This document shows positions 1-10,639 of a stretch of DNA of 64,000 bases, one piece after another. This DNA is from Aquipseudomonas guryensis (lineage in GTDB: Bacteria > Pseudomonadota > Gammaproteobacteria > Pseudomonadales > Pseudomonadaceae): assembly GCF_014164785.1 (NCBI RefSeq), contig NZ_JACJFN010000001.1, positions 496,001 to 560,000 of the forward strand. The letters run 5' to 3'. Both the position numbers and the translations under genes were made by a program. Position 1 is the first letter of the stretch. The number at the start of each line of letters is the position of its first letter. The notes beneath the pieces were generated by a model. The model searched no databases and had not been told where the DNA came from. It saw only the letters and a program-made list of their open reading frames with translations.

Positions 1-160
1 TGCGCAAGAGTTATGCCAGTGGCTTGAGTCCGGTTTCAGGGGGTTGCCGGGAGGGGGCGGCACTATAACGGGGCGGCGAGTGCACGGCGGGCGATGCGAT
101 GCACGGAAAAGGCGCCTGCGACTGAAGGTGAGCACGAGACATCGAATGACACGGACGGCT

Positions 161-244
161 CCCTCTCCCGTTTACGGGAGAGGGCTGGGGAGAGGGTAAG
201 CGCTACCCTCTCCCCCGGCCCCTCTCCCACAAGTGGGAGAGGGG
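161..244. repeat. Three tandem CCCTCTCCC-type hairpins
   Basis: Three inverted repeats follow one another: arms 161-170/175-184 (10 bp), 187-198/204-215 (12 bp) and 219-230/233-244 (12 bp). All are built on the core CCCTCTCCC/GGGAGAGGG. The last arm ends 9 bases from the ygiQ stop codon. Repeats with this core are common between genes in gammaproteobacteria. They may stabilise or end the ygiQ transcript, but there is no clear U-run, so a terminator role is only inferred. Confidence 0.75.
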
Positions 245-253
245 AGCAGGGCC

Positions 254-2569
<2,316 letters not shown>

Positions 2570-2684
2570 CGGGATGACCAGCAGGGATTTTCAGGGGCGC
2601 GGAATATAGCACAAAAAACGTACAGAGACCGAGTCCCGAACTCAGGTTAACGGTAATCTGGAACAAGCGTCTGACAGGCCAGTT

Positions 2685-2714
2685 TTGTGATCACGAACAG
2701 CTTGCGCCTATACT
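2685..2714 (+). promoter_or_regulatory. Putative sigma-70 promoter of nicD
   Basis: TTGTGA (2685-2690) and TATACT (2709-2714) are separated by 18 bases. They lie 55 bases before the GTG start of the diguanylate cyclase gene. The -10 box is good and the -35 is moderate. Confidence 0.5.
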
Positions 2715-2769
2715 CGGGCAAAGACTTTCACAACCCGGCCTGAGCGCCCGGGTTCAAGGAGCGTGAACG

Positions 2770-4680
2770 GTGCGGCGCACAGTCTTGCAAGTATTCCTGT
2801 GGGCCTGCTTGGCGAGCTTTGGCGGCCATCTGATGGCCGCGCCAATCCTGCTGCAGGCCAGCAGCAGCGGCCAGCAGCTGAACGGACAGATCGAGCTGCT
2901 GGAGGATGCCGGCGGTCAGCTGCGCATCGCCGACATGGCCGACCCGGCCGTGCAAAAACGTTTCGTTCCAGCCTTGGGCAAGGCCAGCGTCGGCCAGAGC
3001 CGCCACCCCTGGTGGATCAAGGTCAGCCTGCAGGTCGAGAGCGATGCGCCACGCCAGTGGTGGCTGGAGGTCGGTTCGGTCACCCAGCTCGATCTGCGCC
3101 TCTACCTGCCGAACGGCACGGGCGGCTGGCAGGCTCGTGAGTCCGGCGAGCGCGTCGACTTTCAACGCGGCCGCGACCACGACTACCGGCACATGCTGTT
3201 CAAACTGCCGGAACTGGGCCAGGAGCCGCTGACGTTCTACCTGCGCAGCTACGATCCGGCCGGCAACTCATTCCCCCTGCGCGCCTGGCAACTGGAGGAC
3301 CTGACCCAGCTGGCTACGGAAGAAAACCTGGCCCTGGGCGTGGTCTACGGCATCATCGCCGCCCTGCTGCTGTACAACCTGTTCATCTTCTTCAGCCTGC
3401 GCGACTCGGCCTACTTCTGGTACGTGCTGACCACCGCAGGCGCGCTGCTGATGATCCTCAGCATGAGCGGCCATGGCTTCCAGTACCTGTGGCCGAACCA
3501 TCCGGTGCCCTTCTGGCTGGATCGCATCACCCTGCCCTCAATCTGGGGCTTCTGCGCCTGCCGCTTCACCCAGACCCTGTTGCAGACCCGCAGCCATGTG
3601 CGCTGGGCACACCACCTGCTGAGCTTTGCCTGCGTCTGCTATGTCATTGCGGTCGCCCTGGAGGGCCTTGGGCAACGCCATACAGCCGCCTGGATCATCG
3701 CCCTGCTGTCGCTGACCAGCATCCCAGCCGCACTCGGCTCTGCAGTAATTCGCTGGCGCCAGGGTTACTTTCCCGCCCTGCTCTATCTCTTCGGCTACGG
3801 CCTGATCCTCGGCAGCATCAGCCTGGCACTGATGCGCGCCACCGGCCTGGTACAACCGGCAACCTGGAACGCCTATGTCTTCCCCCTGTCAGTGGCGGCA
3901 GAGTCGATCCTGTTTTCCTTTGCCCTGGCCTACCGCATCCAGATGCTCAAGCAGGAGAAAGCCGAAGCCCTGGAGCAGGCGGATCGCGAGAAAACCGCCC
4001 GCATGGCGCAGATGCAAACCAGCGCAGACGAACTGCAGACAGCAGTACAAAACCGCACCGCCGAACTGGCGCAGGCCAACCAGCAGCTTTGCGAGCGCGA
4101 GCAGGCCCTGCAGCACGCGGCGTTCCACGACCCACTGACCGAACTACCGAACCGCCGCTACCTGATCGAGAAGATCGACACCGCCATGGCCGATGCCAAG
4201 CGCCGTGGCGAATCGGTAGCACTGATGCTGGTCGACCTCGATCACTTCAAGCCGATCAACGACAGCTATGGCCACGATGCCGGCGACCTGATGCTGCGCA
4301 GCATCGGCCAGCGCTTGCGCGAGCATGTACGTACCAATGACATGGTCGCGCGCCTGGGTGGCGATGAGTTCGCCGTACTGATCTGCGGGGCAGATGCCGA
4401 AGCCCACACCCAGGAAATTGCCGTGCGCCTGCTCGACGAACTGGCCAAACCGGTGCTCTACGGTGCCAACCGTCTGGCAGTGACGATCAGTATCGGCGCG
4501 GCGCTCTACCCAACGCATGCCGAGCAGTTCGCCGGTCTCTACAAATCCGCCGACGAAGCCCTGTACAAAGCCAAGCAACAGGGGCGCTCAGGCTTCGTCA
4601 TGCAGAGCAGTGAAGGCAACCTGAGCCAGCAGGAGTACCTGCAGCTGGATGTGCTGAAAGTGCCCAGCGGGCTGCTCTGA
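2770..4680 (+). CDS. nicD: Membrane diguanylate cyclase, NicD-like (7TMR-DISM + GGDEF)
   Basis: A 636-residue inner-membrane diguanylate cyclase that should make c-di-GMP from GTP in response to a periplasmic signal. Order: signal peptide (about 1-24), periplasmic 7TMR-DISMED2-type beta domain (about 30-175), seven membrane segments (about 188-395), a coiled coil rich in Glu/Gln (about 400-450) and a C-terminal GGDEF domain. The active site is intact (GGDEF at 530-534), as is the inhibitory I-site RTND at 521-524, so product feedback is expected. The start is GTG, preceded by AAGGAG at a good distance. It corresponds to PA4929 (NicD), which in P. aeruginosa takes part in nutrient-induced biofilm dispersion; the same input here is inferred, not shown. 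Confidence 0.9.
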   Translation: MRRTVLQVFLWACLASFGGHLMAAPILLQASSSGQQLNGQIELLEDAGGQLRIADMADPAVQKRFVPALGKASVGQSRHPWWIKVSLQVESDAPRQWWLEVGSVTQLDLRLYLPNGTGGWQARESGERVDFQRGRDHDYRHMLFKLPELGQEPLTFYLRSYDPAGNSFPLRAWQLEDLTQLATEENLALGVVYGIIAALLLYNLFIFFSLRDSAYFWYVLTTAGALLMILSMSGHGFQYLWPNHPVPFWLDRITLPSIWGFCACRFTQTLLQTRSHVRWAHHLLSFACVCYVIAVALEGLGQRHTAAWIIALLSLTSIPAALGSAVIRWRQGYFPALLYLFGYGLILGSISLALMRATGLVQPATWNAYVFPLSVAAESILFSFALAYRIQMLKQEKAEALEQADREKTARMAQMQTSADELQTAVQNRTAELAQANQQLCEREQALQHAAFHDPLTELPNRRYLIEKIDTAMADAKRRGESVALMLVDLDHFKPINDSYGHDAGDLMLRSIGQRLREHVRTNDMVARLGGDEFAVLICGADAEAHTQEIAVRLLDELAKPVLYGANRLAVTISIGAALYPTHAEQFAGLYKSADEALYKAKQQGRSGFVMQSSEGNLSQQEYLQLDVLKVPSGLL

Positions 4681-4686
4681 GGTGGG

Positions 4687-5763
4687 TTAGCCAAGATAAC
4701 GCCGAGGTACGCGTGCAGTTACCTTGGTTAGCAGCTCGTAGCCAATGGTGCCGGCGGCCTGTGCCACCTCGCCGACCGGCAACTGCGCGCCCCACAACTG
4801 CACCGCGTCACCGAGCTGCGCTTCAGGCAGATCGGTCAGGTCGACCGCCAGCATATCCATCGAAACCCGCCCAACCAGGGCCGCGCGCTGACCATTCACC
4901 AGCAGCGGCGTGCCACTCGGCGCATGGCGCGGGTAGCCATCGGCATAACCGCAGCTCACCGTACCGATGCGCGACGGGCGTTCAGCAACCCAGGTTGCGC
5001 CATAACCCACGCTTTCCCCCACTGCCACCTCACGCACGGCGATCAGCTGCGCGCTCAGCGTCATCACTGGCTTGAGCCCCAGCTCGGCGGCACTCAGGTC
5101 GGCAAACGGGGTGGCGCCGTAGAGCATGATGCCGGGGCGCAACCAGTCCATGTGCGCCGCAGGGATAGTCAGCAGGGCTGCGGAATTGGCCAGGCTGCGC
5201 TGGTCGAAATCCAGATCGAGCAGTTCGAGGAAGGTCTCGACCTGCTGCTCGATCAGTGGATGACCACGTTCATCGGCACAGGCGAAGTGGCTGAGCAGGT
5301 TCAGCTCGGCGACCTGCGCTGCGCCGCGCAGGCGCGCATAGGCAGCGCGCACGGCCGCCGGCGTCAGCCCCAGACGATGCATGCCGCTATCCAGCTTGAG
5401 CCAGACATTCAGCGGCCGCGGCAACTGGGCGGCCAGCAGCGTAGCGACTTGTTCTTCGCCCTGCACCACCAGATCCAGGCGCAGCTGCGCGGCAATCGGC
5501 AGCTCCTCGGCGGCGAAGCAGCCCTCCAGCAACAGGATGCGCGCCTCGCCGTGCATGGCACGCACCTCGGCGGCCTCTTCCAGGCTGGCGACGGCAAAGC
5601 CGTCGGCGTCGTCATGCAGCGCCGTGACCACCTCACGAACGCCATGCCCATAGGCATTCGCCTTGACCACGGCAAACGCCTCACGCCCCGGCGCGCAGCG
5701 CTTGGCCAGGGCATAGTTGTGACGGATGGCGGCCAGATCGATGGTGGCGACGAGGGGGCGCAT
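4687..5763 (-). CDS. alr: Alanine racemase
   Basis: A 358-residue fold-type III PLP enzyme that interconverts L- and D-alanine for peptidoglycan. The PLP lysine lies in VVKANAYGHG near residue 29, and the catalytic tyrosine region appears as SVGYGATW in the second half. The C-terminal beta domain carries the CGYADGYPR motif. I start it at MRPLVATIDL (5763); an ATG 42 bases upstream (5805) would add residues unlike the family and run into the dnaB terminator. It is convergent with nicD, 6 bases apart. Position next to dnaB matches alr (PA4930) rather than the catabolic dadX, which normally sits beside dadA. Confidence 0.93.
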   Translation of the reverse strand: MRPLVATIDLAAIRHNYALAKRCAPGREAFAVVKANAYGHGVREVVTALHDDADGFAVASLEEAAEVRAMHGEARILLLEGCFAAEELPIAAQLRLDLVVQGEEQVATLLAAQLPRPLNVWLKLDSGMHRLGLTPAAVRAAYARLRGAAQVAELNLLSHFACADERGHPLIEQQVETFLELLDLDFDQRSLANSAALLTIPAAHMDWLRPGIMLYGATPFADLSAAELGLKPVMTLSAQLIAVREVAVGESVGYGATWVAERPSRIGTVSCGYADGYPRHAPSGTPLLVNGQRAALVGRVSMDMLAVDLTDLPEAQLGDAVQLWGAQLPVGEVAQAAGTIGYELLTKVTARVPRRYLG

Positions 5764-5774
5764 GGGGGCGAGTC

Positions 5775-5819
5775 CTAAAACAAAACGGGCGCCTAGTTTA
5801 ACCACTGAGCGCCCGTTTT
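5775..5819 (-). terminator. Rho-independent terminator upstream of alr
   Basis: The arms AAAACGGGCGC (5782-5792) and GCGCCCGTTTT (5809-5819) form an 11-bp stem. On the minus strand it is followed by GTTTTGTTTTAGG. It would end transcription coming from dnaB and insulate alr. Confidence 0.75.
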
Positions 5820-6034
5820 CATTGACTCAGACCATGCCATCGTTGCCGCGGAAACCGTAGCGAGCACGGCACAGACAAGAAGCCCGGAGCGCAGCCACCG
5901 GAGTGAACGTCCGTTCATGAGGATATTCGCTGCGCTCACCCTGCGGGCCGCCTGAAGGCGTTCAACGCAAGCGTTGTGGCAAGCACCGCCCGACGCAGTA
6001 TGTGCTGAGCGCAGTAGGTTTACGGGGTAATGAT
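5820..6034. other. Non-coding stretch between dnaB and alr with inverted repeats
   Basis: 215 bases with no convincing gene. They contain two short perfect inverted repeats: TGAACG-TC-CGTTCA (5904-5917) and CAACGC-AA-GCGTTG (5963-5976). The sequence reads like a dispersed intergenic repeat rather than a promoter region, since both neighbours are transcribed leftwards and alr has its own start further on. Nothing else is recognised. Confidence 0.4.
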
Positions 6035-7429
6035 CTATTCGTCGTCGAACTGATAGCTACCCGGCGCCAGGTTCTCGAAGCGCGAGTACTTGCCGAGGAA
6101 GGCCAGCCGCGCCGTGCCCAGGGGGCCGTTACGCTGCTTGCCGATGATGATCTCGGCTACGCCCTTGTACTCGGTCTCCGGGTGATAGACCTCGTCGCGG
6201 TAGACGAACATGATGATGTCGGCGTCCTGCTCGATCGCCCCGGATTCACGCAAGTCGGAGTTGATCGGGCGCTTGTTGGGGCGCTGCTCGAGGCCACGGT
6301 TGAGCTGCGACAGGGCGATCACCGGGCAGTTGAACTCCTTGGCCAGGCCCTTGAGCGAGCGCGAAATTTCGGAGATCTCGTTGACCCGGTTGTCGCCGCT
6401 GGAGCCGGGAATCTGCATCAGCTGCAGGTAGTCGACCATGATCAGGCCGATCTCGCCGTGCTCGCGGGCCAGGCGGCGGGTGCGCGCGCGCATTTCCGAG
6501 GGACTGATGCCGGCGGTGTCGTCGATGAACAGCTTGCGGTCGTTGAGCAGGTTGACCGCCGAGGTCAGGCGCGGCCAATCGTCGTCGTCCAGGCGACCGG
6601 CGCGCACCTTGGTCTGGTCGATACGGCCGAGCGAGGCGAGCATACGAATGACGATGGATTCCGAAGGCATCTCAAGCGAGTAGACCAGGATCGCCTTGTC
6701 GCTGCGCATCAGGGCGTTTTCCACCAGGTTCATGGCGAAGGTGGTCTTACCCATGGACGGACGACCGGCGACGATGATCATGTCGGCCGGCTGCAGGCCG
6801 CTGGTCAGGTTATCCAGGTCGTTGAAGCCGGTGGACAGGCCGGTGATCGCGTCGCCGGCATTGAACAGCGAGTCGATACGGTCGATGGCCTTGACCAGGA
6901 TCTCGTTGATGCCCACCGGGCCACCGGTCTTCGGCCGCGCCTCGGCAATCTGGAAGATCAGGCGTTCGGCCTCGTCGAGGATTTCCTCACCGGTACGGCC
7001 TTGCGGGGCATAGGCACTGTCGGCGATTTCCGAGCTGATGCCGATCAGCTGGCGCAGGGTAGCGCGCTCGCGAATGATCTGTGCATAGGCCTTGATGTTG
7101 GCCACTGACGGTGTGTTCTTCGCCAGCTCACCGAGATAGGCCAGGCCACCGACCTGCGACAGCTGGCCCTCCTTGTCCAGCTGCTCGGACAGGGTCACCA
7201 CGTCGAACGGCGAGTTGCGCTCGGCCAGCTTGTAGATGGCGCGGAAGATCAGGCGATGGTCATGCCGGTAGAAGTCGCCATCGGAGACCTGGTCGAGCAC
7301 CCGCTCCCAGGCGTTGTTGTCCAGCATCAGGCCGCCCAGCACGGCCTGCTCGGCCTCGATGGAATGCGGCGGCACCTTGAGTGCGGCGGTTTCCAGATCG
7401 TACTGTTGAGGGACGCTGATGTCGTTCAT
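6035..7429 (-). CDS. dnaB: Replicative DNA helicase DnaB
   Basis: A 464-residue hexameric 5'-3' helicase that unwinds DNA ahead of the replisome. It has an N-terminal primase-interacting domain (about 15-120), a linker, and a RecA-type ATPase domain with Walker A GRPSMGKTTF near residue 223, Walker B ending in IMVDYLQLM and the DnaB-family HxSQLNRGLEQRP block (here ALSQLNRGLEQRP). Full length for the family with no intein, although dnaB is a frequent intein host. The ATG start opens MNDISVPQQYDLETAALKVP. It lies downstream of rplI with its own space, matching PA4931. Cytosolic. Confidence 0.97.
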   Translation of the reverse strand: MNDISVPQQYDLETAALKVPPHSIEAEQAVLGGLMLDNNAWERVLDQVSDGDFYRHDHRLIFRAIYKLAERNSPFDVVTLSEQLDKEGQLSQVGGLAYLGELAKNTPSVANIKAYAQIIRERATLRQLIGISSEIADSAYAPQGRTGEEILDEAERLIFQIAEARPKTGGPVGINEILVKAIDRIDSLFNAGDAITGLSTGFNDLDNLTSGLQPADMIIVAGRPSMGKTTFAMNLVENALMRSDKAILVYSLEMPSESIVIRMLASLGRIDQTKVRAGRLDDDDWPRLTSAVNLLNDRKLFIDDTAGISPSEMRARTRRLAREHGEIGLIMVDYLQLMQIPGSSGDNRVNEISEISRSLKGLAKEFNCPVIALSQLNRGLEQRPNKRPINSDLRESGAIEQDADIIMFVYRDEVYHPETEYKGVAEIIIGKQRNGPLGTARLAFLGKYSRFENLAPGSYQFDDE

Positions 7430-7489
7430 GGCACCTGTACTTCCAAAGCGTGGAGGCTTTTACAAACGCATGTTTTGCAAAAGGCTCTG

Positions 7490-7535
7490 CTGAAAAAACA
7501 ACGGGCACGACACTGCTAATGCAATGTCGCGCCCG
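7490..7535 (-). terminator. Terminator after rplI
   Basis: The arms at 7502-7512 and 7525-7535 pair with one mismatch (CGGGCaCGACA / TGTCGcGCCCG). On the minus strand they are followed by TGTTTTTTCAG. The hairpin sits between rplI and dnaB and would end the ribosomal operon. Confidence 0.7.
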
Positions 7536-7582
7536 ATTGTCAGCAGGCCGGCGCCGGAGCGCAAGCCCGCAAGTCGGCTGAC

Positions 7583-8029
7583 TTAGGCAGCTACGACCAC
7601 AACCTTGACGGTTGCTTCAACGTCGGTGTGCAGGTGCACAGCTACGTCGAATTCGCCGATGTGGCGAATGGTGCCGTTCGGCAGACGCACTTCAGACTTG
7701 GCCACTTCCACGCCGGAGGCGGTCAGGGCATCAGCGATGTCGTGGGTACCGATCGAGCCGAACAGCTTGCCTTCGTCGCCAGCGCTGGCAGTGATGGTCA
7801 CTTCCAGTTCGGCCAGTTGGGCAGCGCGAGCTTCGGCAGAAGCTTTCTTGTCAGCAGCAGCTTTTTCCAGCTCGGCGCGACGCGCCTCGAACGCAGCAAC
7901 GTTCTCGGCGGTAGCAGCAGTAGCCTTGCCTTGCGGCAGCAGGTAGTTACGGCCGTAACCGGCTTTAACGTTGACCTTGTCGCCCAGGTTGCCCAGGTTG
8001 GCGATTTTTTCCAGCAGGATAACTTCCAT
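7583..8029 (-). CDS. rplI: 50S ribosomal protein L9
   Basis: A 148-residue protein of the large subunit that binds 23S rRNA through its N-terminal domain and limits frameshifting. The N-terminal signature is plain ([19 protein letters not shown], then [13 protein letters not shown]), followed by the long connecting helix rich in Ala, Lys and Glu, and the C-terminal domain. Length is normal. It is the last gene of the rpsF-rpsR-membrane protein-rplI cluster and is followed by a hairpin with a U-run. Confidence 0.98.
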   Translation of the reverse strand: MEVILLEKIANLGNLGDKVNVKAGYGRNYLLPQGKATAATAENVAAFEARRAELEKAAADKKASAEARAAQLAELEVTITASAGDEGKLFGSIGTHDIADALTASGVEVAKSEVRLPNGTIRHIGEFDVAVHLHTDVEATVKVVVVAA

Positions 8030-8050
8030 TTGGGTCTTACCTCTTAACTT

Positions 8051-8923
8051 TTAACCTTCACCGTTCGCGGGGCCGGCGCCGTTCTTGCGCGCCAGGCGAC
8101 CACGAAAATCAAACAGGCCATCCAGAACAGCCAACAGACAGATCAAATTACCGCCCAGCAGCACCGCCACATACAGACCGATTTTCCAGAAGCTCGAGAG
8201 CCCCTTCATTTCGATCAGACCGTGCCCCAGGGCTAGCCCTGCAACCAGCAACGGCACCGCGCAAATGGTCGCCAGCATCGGTACATCGGTACCTTGCAGC
8301 GGAATCAACACGCCAGCCAGCAGCACAATGGCAAGTGCTGGCGGGAGGCGCACGGCGCGAAACTCTTTACCGAAGCCACCCGGGTTGTACAACGAGGCCT
8401 GCCAGTACCGCGCCAACACCAGACAGAGAATGCTCGTCGCCTGAAAAGAAGAGGCGAGCAACCCGGTCAGGGTCGGAACCAGCGATGCCTGCATGTCAGC
8501 GAGCTGTTCAGCAGGCAATTTCGCCTCACTCCAGAACTGCTTGGACGCACCACGGAAAGCTTCCGCAAGCGACTCGACAAGCTCGGGAGAGGTGACGCTC
8601 AGCAACAAAGCGAACATCACGCCCAGCACCACGCTGACCGCCAGCACCCAGGTCCAGGACGAGGTGGAGCGCAAGACCTGCGCCATCACCAGCGTTCCAG
8701 CCAGCGTCAGTGCGATACCCGGATCACCCAGATACCACCAGACAAAGGCGGGCAAACACGCCCAGATCAGGATGCCAACTGCATCGTTAAAGCCCCTGCG
8801 CAGCAGCACCAGGGCGCTCGCAGAGGCAGTCAACCAGAACAACAACGGCAATATTGCCGAACCGACCACCACCAGGGTGGCCTGCATGCGGCCGCGCATG
8901 ATGAACTCAGCCAAAGCACGCAT
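8051..8923 (-). CDS. DUF2232-like integral membrane protein in the ribosomal operon
   Basis: A 290-residue, strongly hydrophobic protein with about eight predicted membrane segments and no catalytic motif I can name. It resembles the DUF2232/YybS group and corresponds by position to PA4933. It is placed between rpsR and rplI, with 36 and 21 bases of separation, so it should be co-transcribed with ribosomal proteins. The C-terminal tail is short, polar and probably cytosolic. The start is MRALAEFIMRGRMQ. Function unknown; the position is conserved in Pseudomonas, which argues for a housekeeping role rather than a chance insertion. Confidence 0.8.
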   Translation of the reverse strand: MRALAEFIMRGRMQATLVVVGSAILPLLFWLTASASALVLLRRGFNDAVGILIWACLPAFVWWYLGDPGIALTLAGTLVMAQVLRSTSSWTWVLAVSVVLGVMFALLLSVTSPELVESLAEAFRGASKQFWSEAKLPAEQLADMQASLVPTLTGLLASSFQATSILCLVLARYWQASLYNPGGFGKEFRAVRLPPALAIVLLAGVLIPLQGTDVPMLATICAVPLLVAGLALGHGLIEMKGLSSFWKIGLYVAVLLGGNLICLLAVLDGLFDFRGRLARKNGAGPANGEG

Positions 8924-8959
8924 GCGATCTATCTCTCAGCTATCAGATGCAACCCGATA

Positions 8960-9190
8960 TCAACGGCCGTGGCTGTCGGTGTAGGGCAGCAGGGCCAGGA
9001 AGCGGGCGCGCTTGATAGCGGTGGCCAGCTGACGCTGATAACGAGCCTTGGTACCGGTGATACGGCTAGGAACGATTTTGCCGGTTTCCGAGATGTAGGC
9101 TTTCAGGGTGTTGAGATCTTTGAAATCGATCTCTTTCACGTCTTCAGCGGTGAAACGGCAGAATTTACGACGACGGAAGAAACGTGCCAT
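8960..9190 (-). CDS. rpsR: 30S ribosomal protein S18
   Basis: A 76-residue small-subunit protein that pairs with S6 on the 16S rRNA platform. The family sequence is clear ([20 protein letters not shown], then [11 protein letters not shown]), basic throughout and of normal length. It follows rpsF with 28 bases between, as in most proteobacteria. Cys residues near the start are typical of the zinc-free gammaproteobacterial form. Confidence 0.98.
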   Translation of the reverse strand: MARFFRRRKFCRFTAEDVKEIDFKDLNTLKAYISETGKIVPSRITGTKARYQRQLATAIKRARFLALLPYTDSHGR

Positions 9191-9218
9191 GTGATTGGCT
9201 CCTCAATAGATCCGTGGA

Positions 9219-9641
9219 TTACTCGTCAGCGTTGTCGCTGTCGCTGCTATCGCTGTCATCGCCATCGGCGGAGTCAGCGTTCTCAGGACGGTCACGACGC
9301 TCACGGCGCTCGCTGCGGTTTTCTTCAGCCTTGAGCATCTCGGACTGGCCGGTAACGGCTTCGTCGCGACGGATGACCAGGTTACGGATCACGGCATCGT
9401 TGTAACGGAAGTTGTCTTCCAGCTCAGCCAGGGCCTTGCCGCTGCACTCTACGTTCAGCATGACGTAGTGAGCCTTGTGGACGTTGTTGATGGCGTAAGC
9501 CAGCTGACGACGGCCCCAATCTTCCAGACGATGTACTTTGCCGCCGTCTTCCTCGATCAGCTTGGTGTAACGCTCAACCATGCCGCCGACTTGCTCGCTC
9601 TGGTCCGGGTGAACCAGAAAGATGATTTCGTAATGACGCAT
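9219..9641 (-). CDS. rpsF: 30S ribosomal protein S6 with long acidic tail
   Basis: A 140-residue S6 protein that binds S18 and the 16S platform. The core domain (1-~100) starts [20 protein letters not shown]. Residues ~108-140 form a charged tail: first Arg/Glu-rich, then a run of Asp/Ser ending in DNADE. In E. coli the S6 C-terminus is extended by the glutamate ligase RimK; the acidic tail here fits that theme, but modification is not shown by the sequence. It is the first gene of the ribosomal operon, with a promoter about 120 bases upstream and a structured leader. Confidence 0.97.
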   Translation of the reverse strand: MRHYEIIFLVHPDQSEQVGGMVERYTKLIEEDGGKVHRLEDWGRRQLAYAINNVHKAHYVMLNVECSGKALAELEDNFRYNDAVIRNLVIRRDEAVTGQSEMLKAEENRSERRERRDRPENADSADGDDSDSSDSDNADE

Positions 9642-9661
9642 AAATGCTCCTTACGGGTTGT

Positions 9662-9687
9662 AGCCTGCCACTGGATGCGGTCAGGCA
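9662..9687 (-). promoter_or_regulatory. Hairpin in the rpsF leader, possible S6:S18 site
   Basis: On the minus strand a GCCTG/CAGGC stem (9682-9686 with 9663-9667) lies just before ACAACCCGTAAGGAGC, which holds the ribosome binding site of rpsF. Feedback by the S6:S18 complex on an rpsF leader RNA is known in many bacteria. I could not test the full consensus, so this assignment is tentative. Confidence 0.35.
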
Positions 9688-9760
9688 AGGAGTGAATATC
9701 ACTAGTTGGTCTTGCCGGGCGGAGGGCGCGCAAACGCCTGCCGTCACGGCAAGGGGCGAC

Positions 9761-9789
9761 ATTCTAGAGAAGCCCCCTGCCAGGCGCAA
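9761..9789 (-). promoter_or_regulatory. Putative sigma-70 promoter of the rpsF operon
   Basis: Read on the minus strand, TTGCGC (9789-9784) and TAGAAT (9766-9761) are separated by 17 bases. A GC-rich segment follows the -10 box, as expected for a growth-controlled ribosomal promoter. The leader to the rpsF start is about 115 bases. Confidence 0.55.
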
Positions 9790-9844
9790 GGCAAACTGGC
9801 GATTATTTGAACAGCCAAGCCTGAGCGAGTCGCCATATGCCTAA

Positions 9845-9875
9845 CGAAAAACGGCGCCTCACGACGCCGGTTTTC
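9845..9875 (-). terminator. Terminator after rlmB
   Basis: The arms AAAACGGCG and CGCCGGTTTT pair with a one-base bulge. On the minus strand they are followed by GTTTTTCGTT. It lies 18 bases past the rlmB stop and separates the rnr-rlmB pair from the rpsF operon. Confidence 0.6.
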
Positions 9876-9892
9876 TGACCCAGGGACAGGCT

Positions 9893-10639
9893 CTAGCGCT
9901 TGGCCTGGCGCTGACGCACCGCCTCGAACAGGCAGACGCCAGTGGCGACTGAGACGTTGAGACTGCTGACGCTACCCGACATCGGCAGCTTGACCAGGTA
10001 ATCGCAGTGATCACGGGTCAGGCGGCGCATGCCCTTGCCTTCCGCGCCCATGATCAGCACGGTCGGCCCGGTCAGGTCCTGCTGATACAACTCCTGCTCG
10101 GCCTCGCCGGCCGTGCCGACCAGCCACAGGCCGCGCTGCTGGAGCTTCTCCAGGGTGCGCGCCAGGTTGGTCACGGCGACCAGCGGGATTACTTCGGCCG
10201 CCCCGCAGGCGACCTTGCGCACAGTGGCGTTAAGGGTCGCCGACTTGTCCTTGGGCACAATCACCGCCAACGCACCGGCGGCATCGGCAGTGCGCAGGCA
10301 GGCACCGAGGTTGTGCGGATCAGTCACGCCATCCAGCACCAGCAGCAGCGGCGGCCCTTCGCGACGGTCGAGCAGCTCTTCGAGCATGGCCTCGCCCCAC
10401 ACCTGGCTGGGGCTGACTTCCGCCACCACGCCCTGATGCACGCCCTCGGCCCACTCGTCGAGCTCGCGGCGATCTTTCTGCCCGACCGGCACCCGATTCT
10501 GCCCAGCCAGCTCGACCAGGGTCTGCACCCGCGGATCATGCCGGCTTTCCGCCAGCCACAGCTGTTTGACCCGCTTCGGGTGGTGACGCAGCAGCGCCTC
10601 TACGGCGTGTACGCCGTAGACCTTTTCCAGCTGACTCAT
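9893..10639 (-). CDS. rlmB: 23S rRNA (guanosine-2251-2'-O)-methyltransferase
   Basis: A 248-residue SPOUT-fold enzyme that methylates the ribose of G2251 in 23S rRNA using SAM. The N-terminal RNA-binding domain (about 1-75) starts MSQLEKVYGVHAVEALL. The SPOUT knot motifs are visible: DPHNLGACLRTADAAG, MGAEGKGM and SLNVSVATG, the last forming the SAM pocket near the C-terminus. The start overlaps the rnr stop as ATGA (10636-10639), which indicates translational coupling. Matches PA4936. Confidence 0.97.
   Translation of the reverse strand: MSQLEKVYGVHAVEALLRHHPKRVKQLWLAESRHDPRVQTLVELAGQNRVPVGQKDRRELDEWAEGVHQGVVAEVSPSQVWGEAMLEELLDRREGPPLLLVLDGVTDPHNLGACLRTADAAGALAVIVPKDKSATLNATVRKVACGAAEVIPLVAVTNLARTLEKLQQRGLWLVGTAGEAEQELYQQDLTGPTVLIMGAEGKGMRRLTRDHCDYLVKLPMSGSVSSLNVSVATGVCLFEAVRQRQAKR

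Noticed and set aside
6002..7108. Plus-strand frame opposite dnaB
   Set aside because: Antisense shadow with no family resemblance and no ribosome binding site.
6035..7429. Possible intein in dnaB
   Set aside because: The helicase is of normal length and its P-loop and C-terminal motifs are not interrupted.
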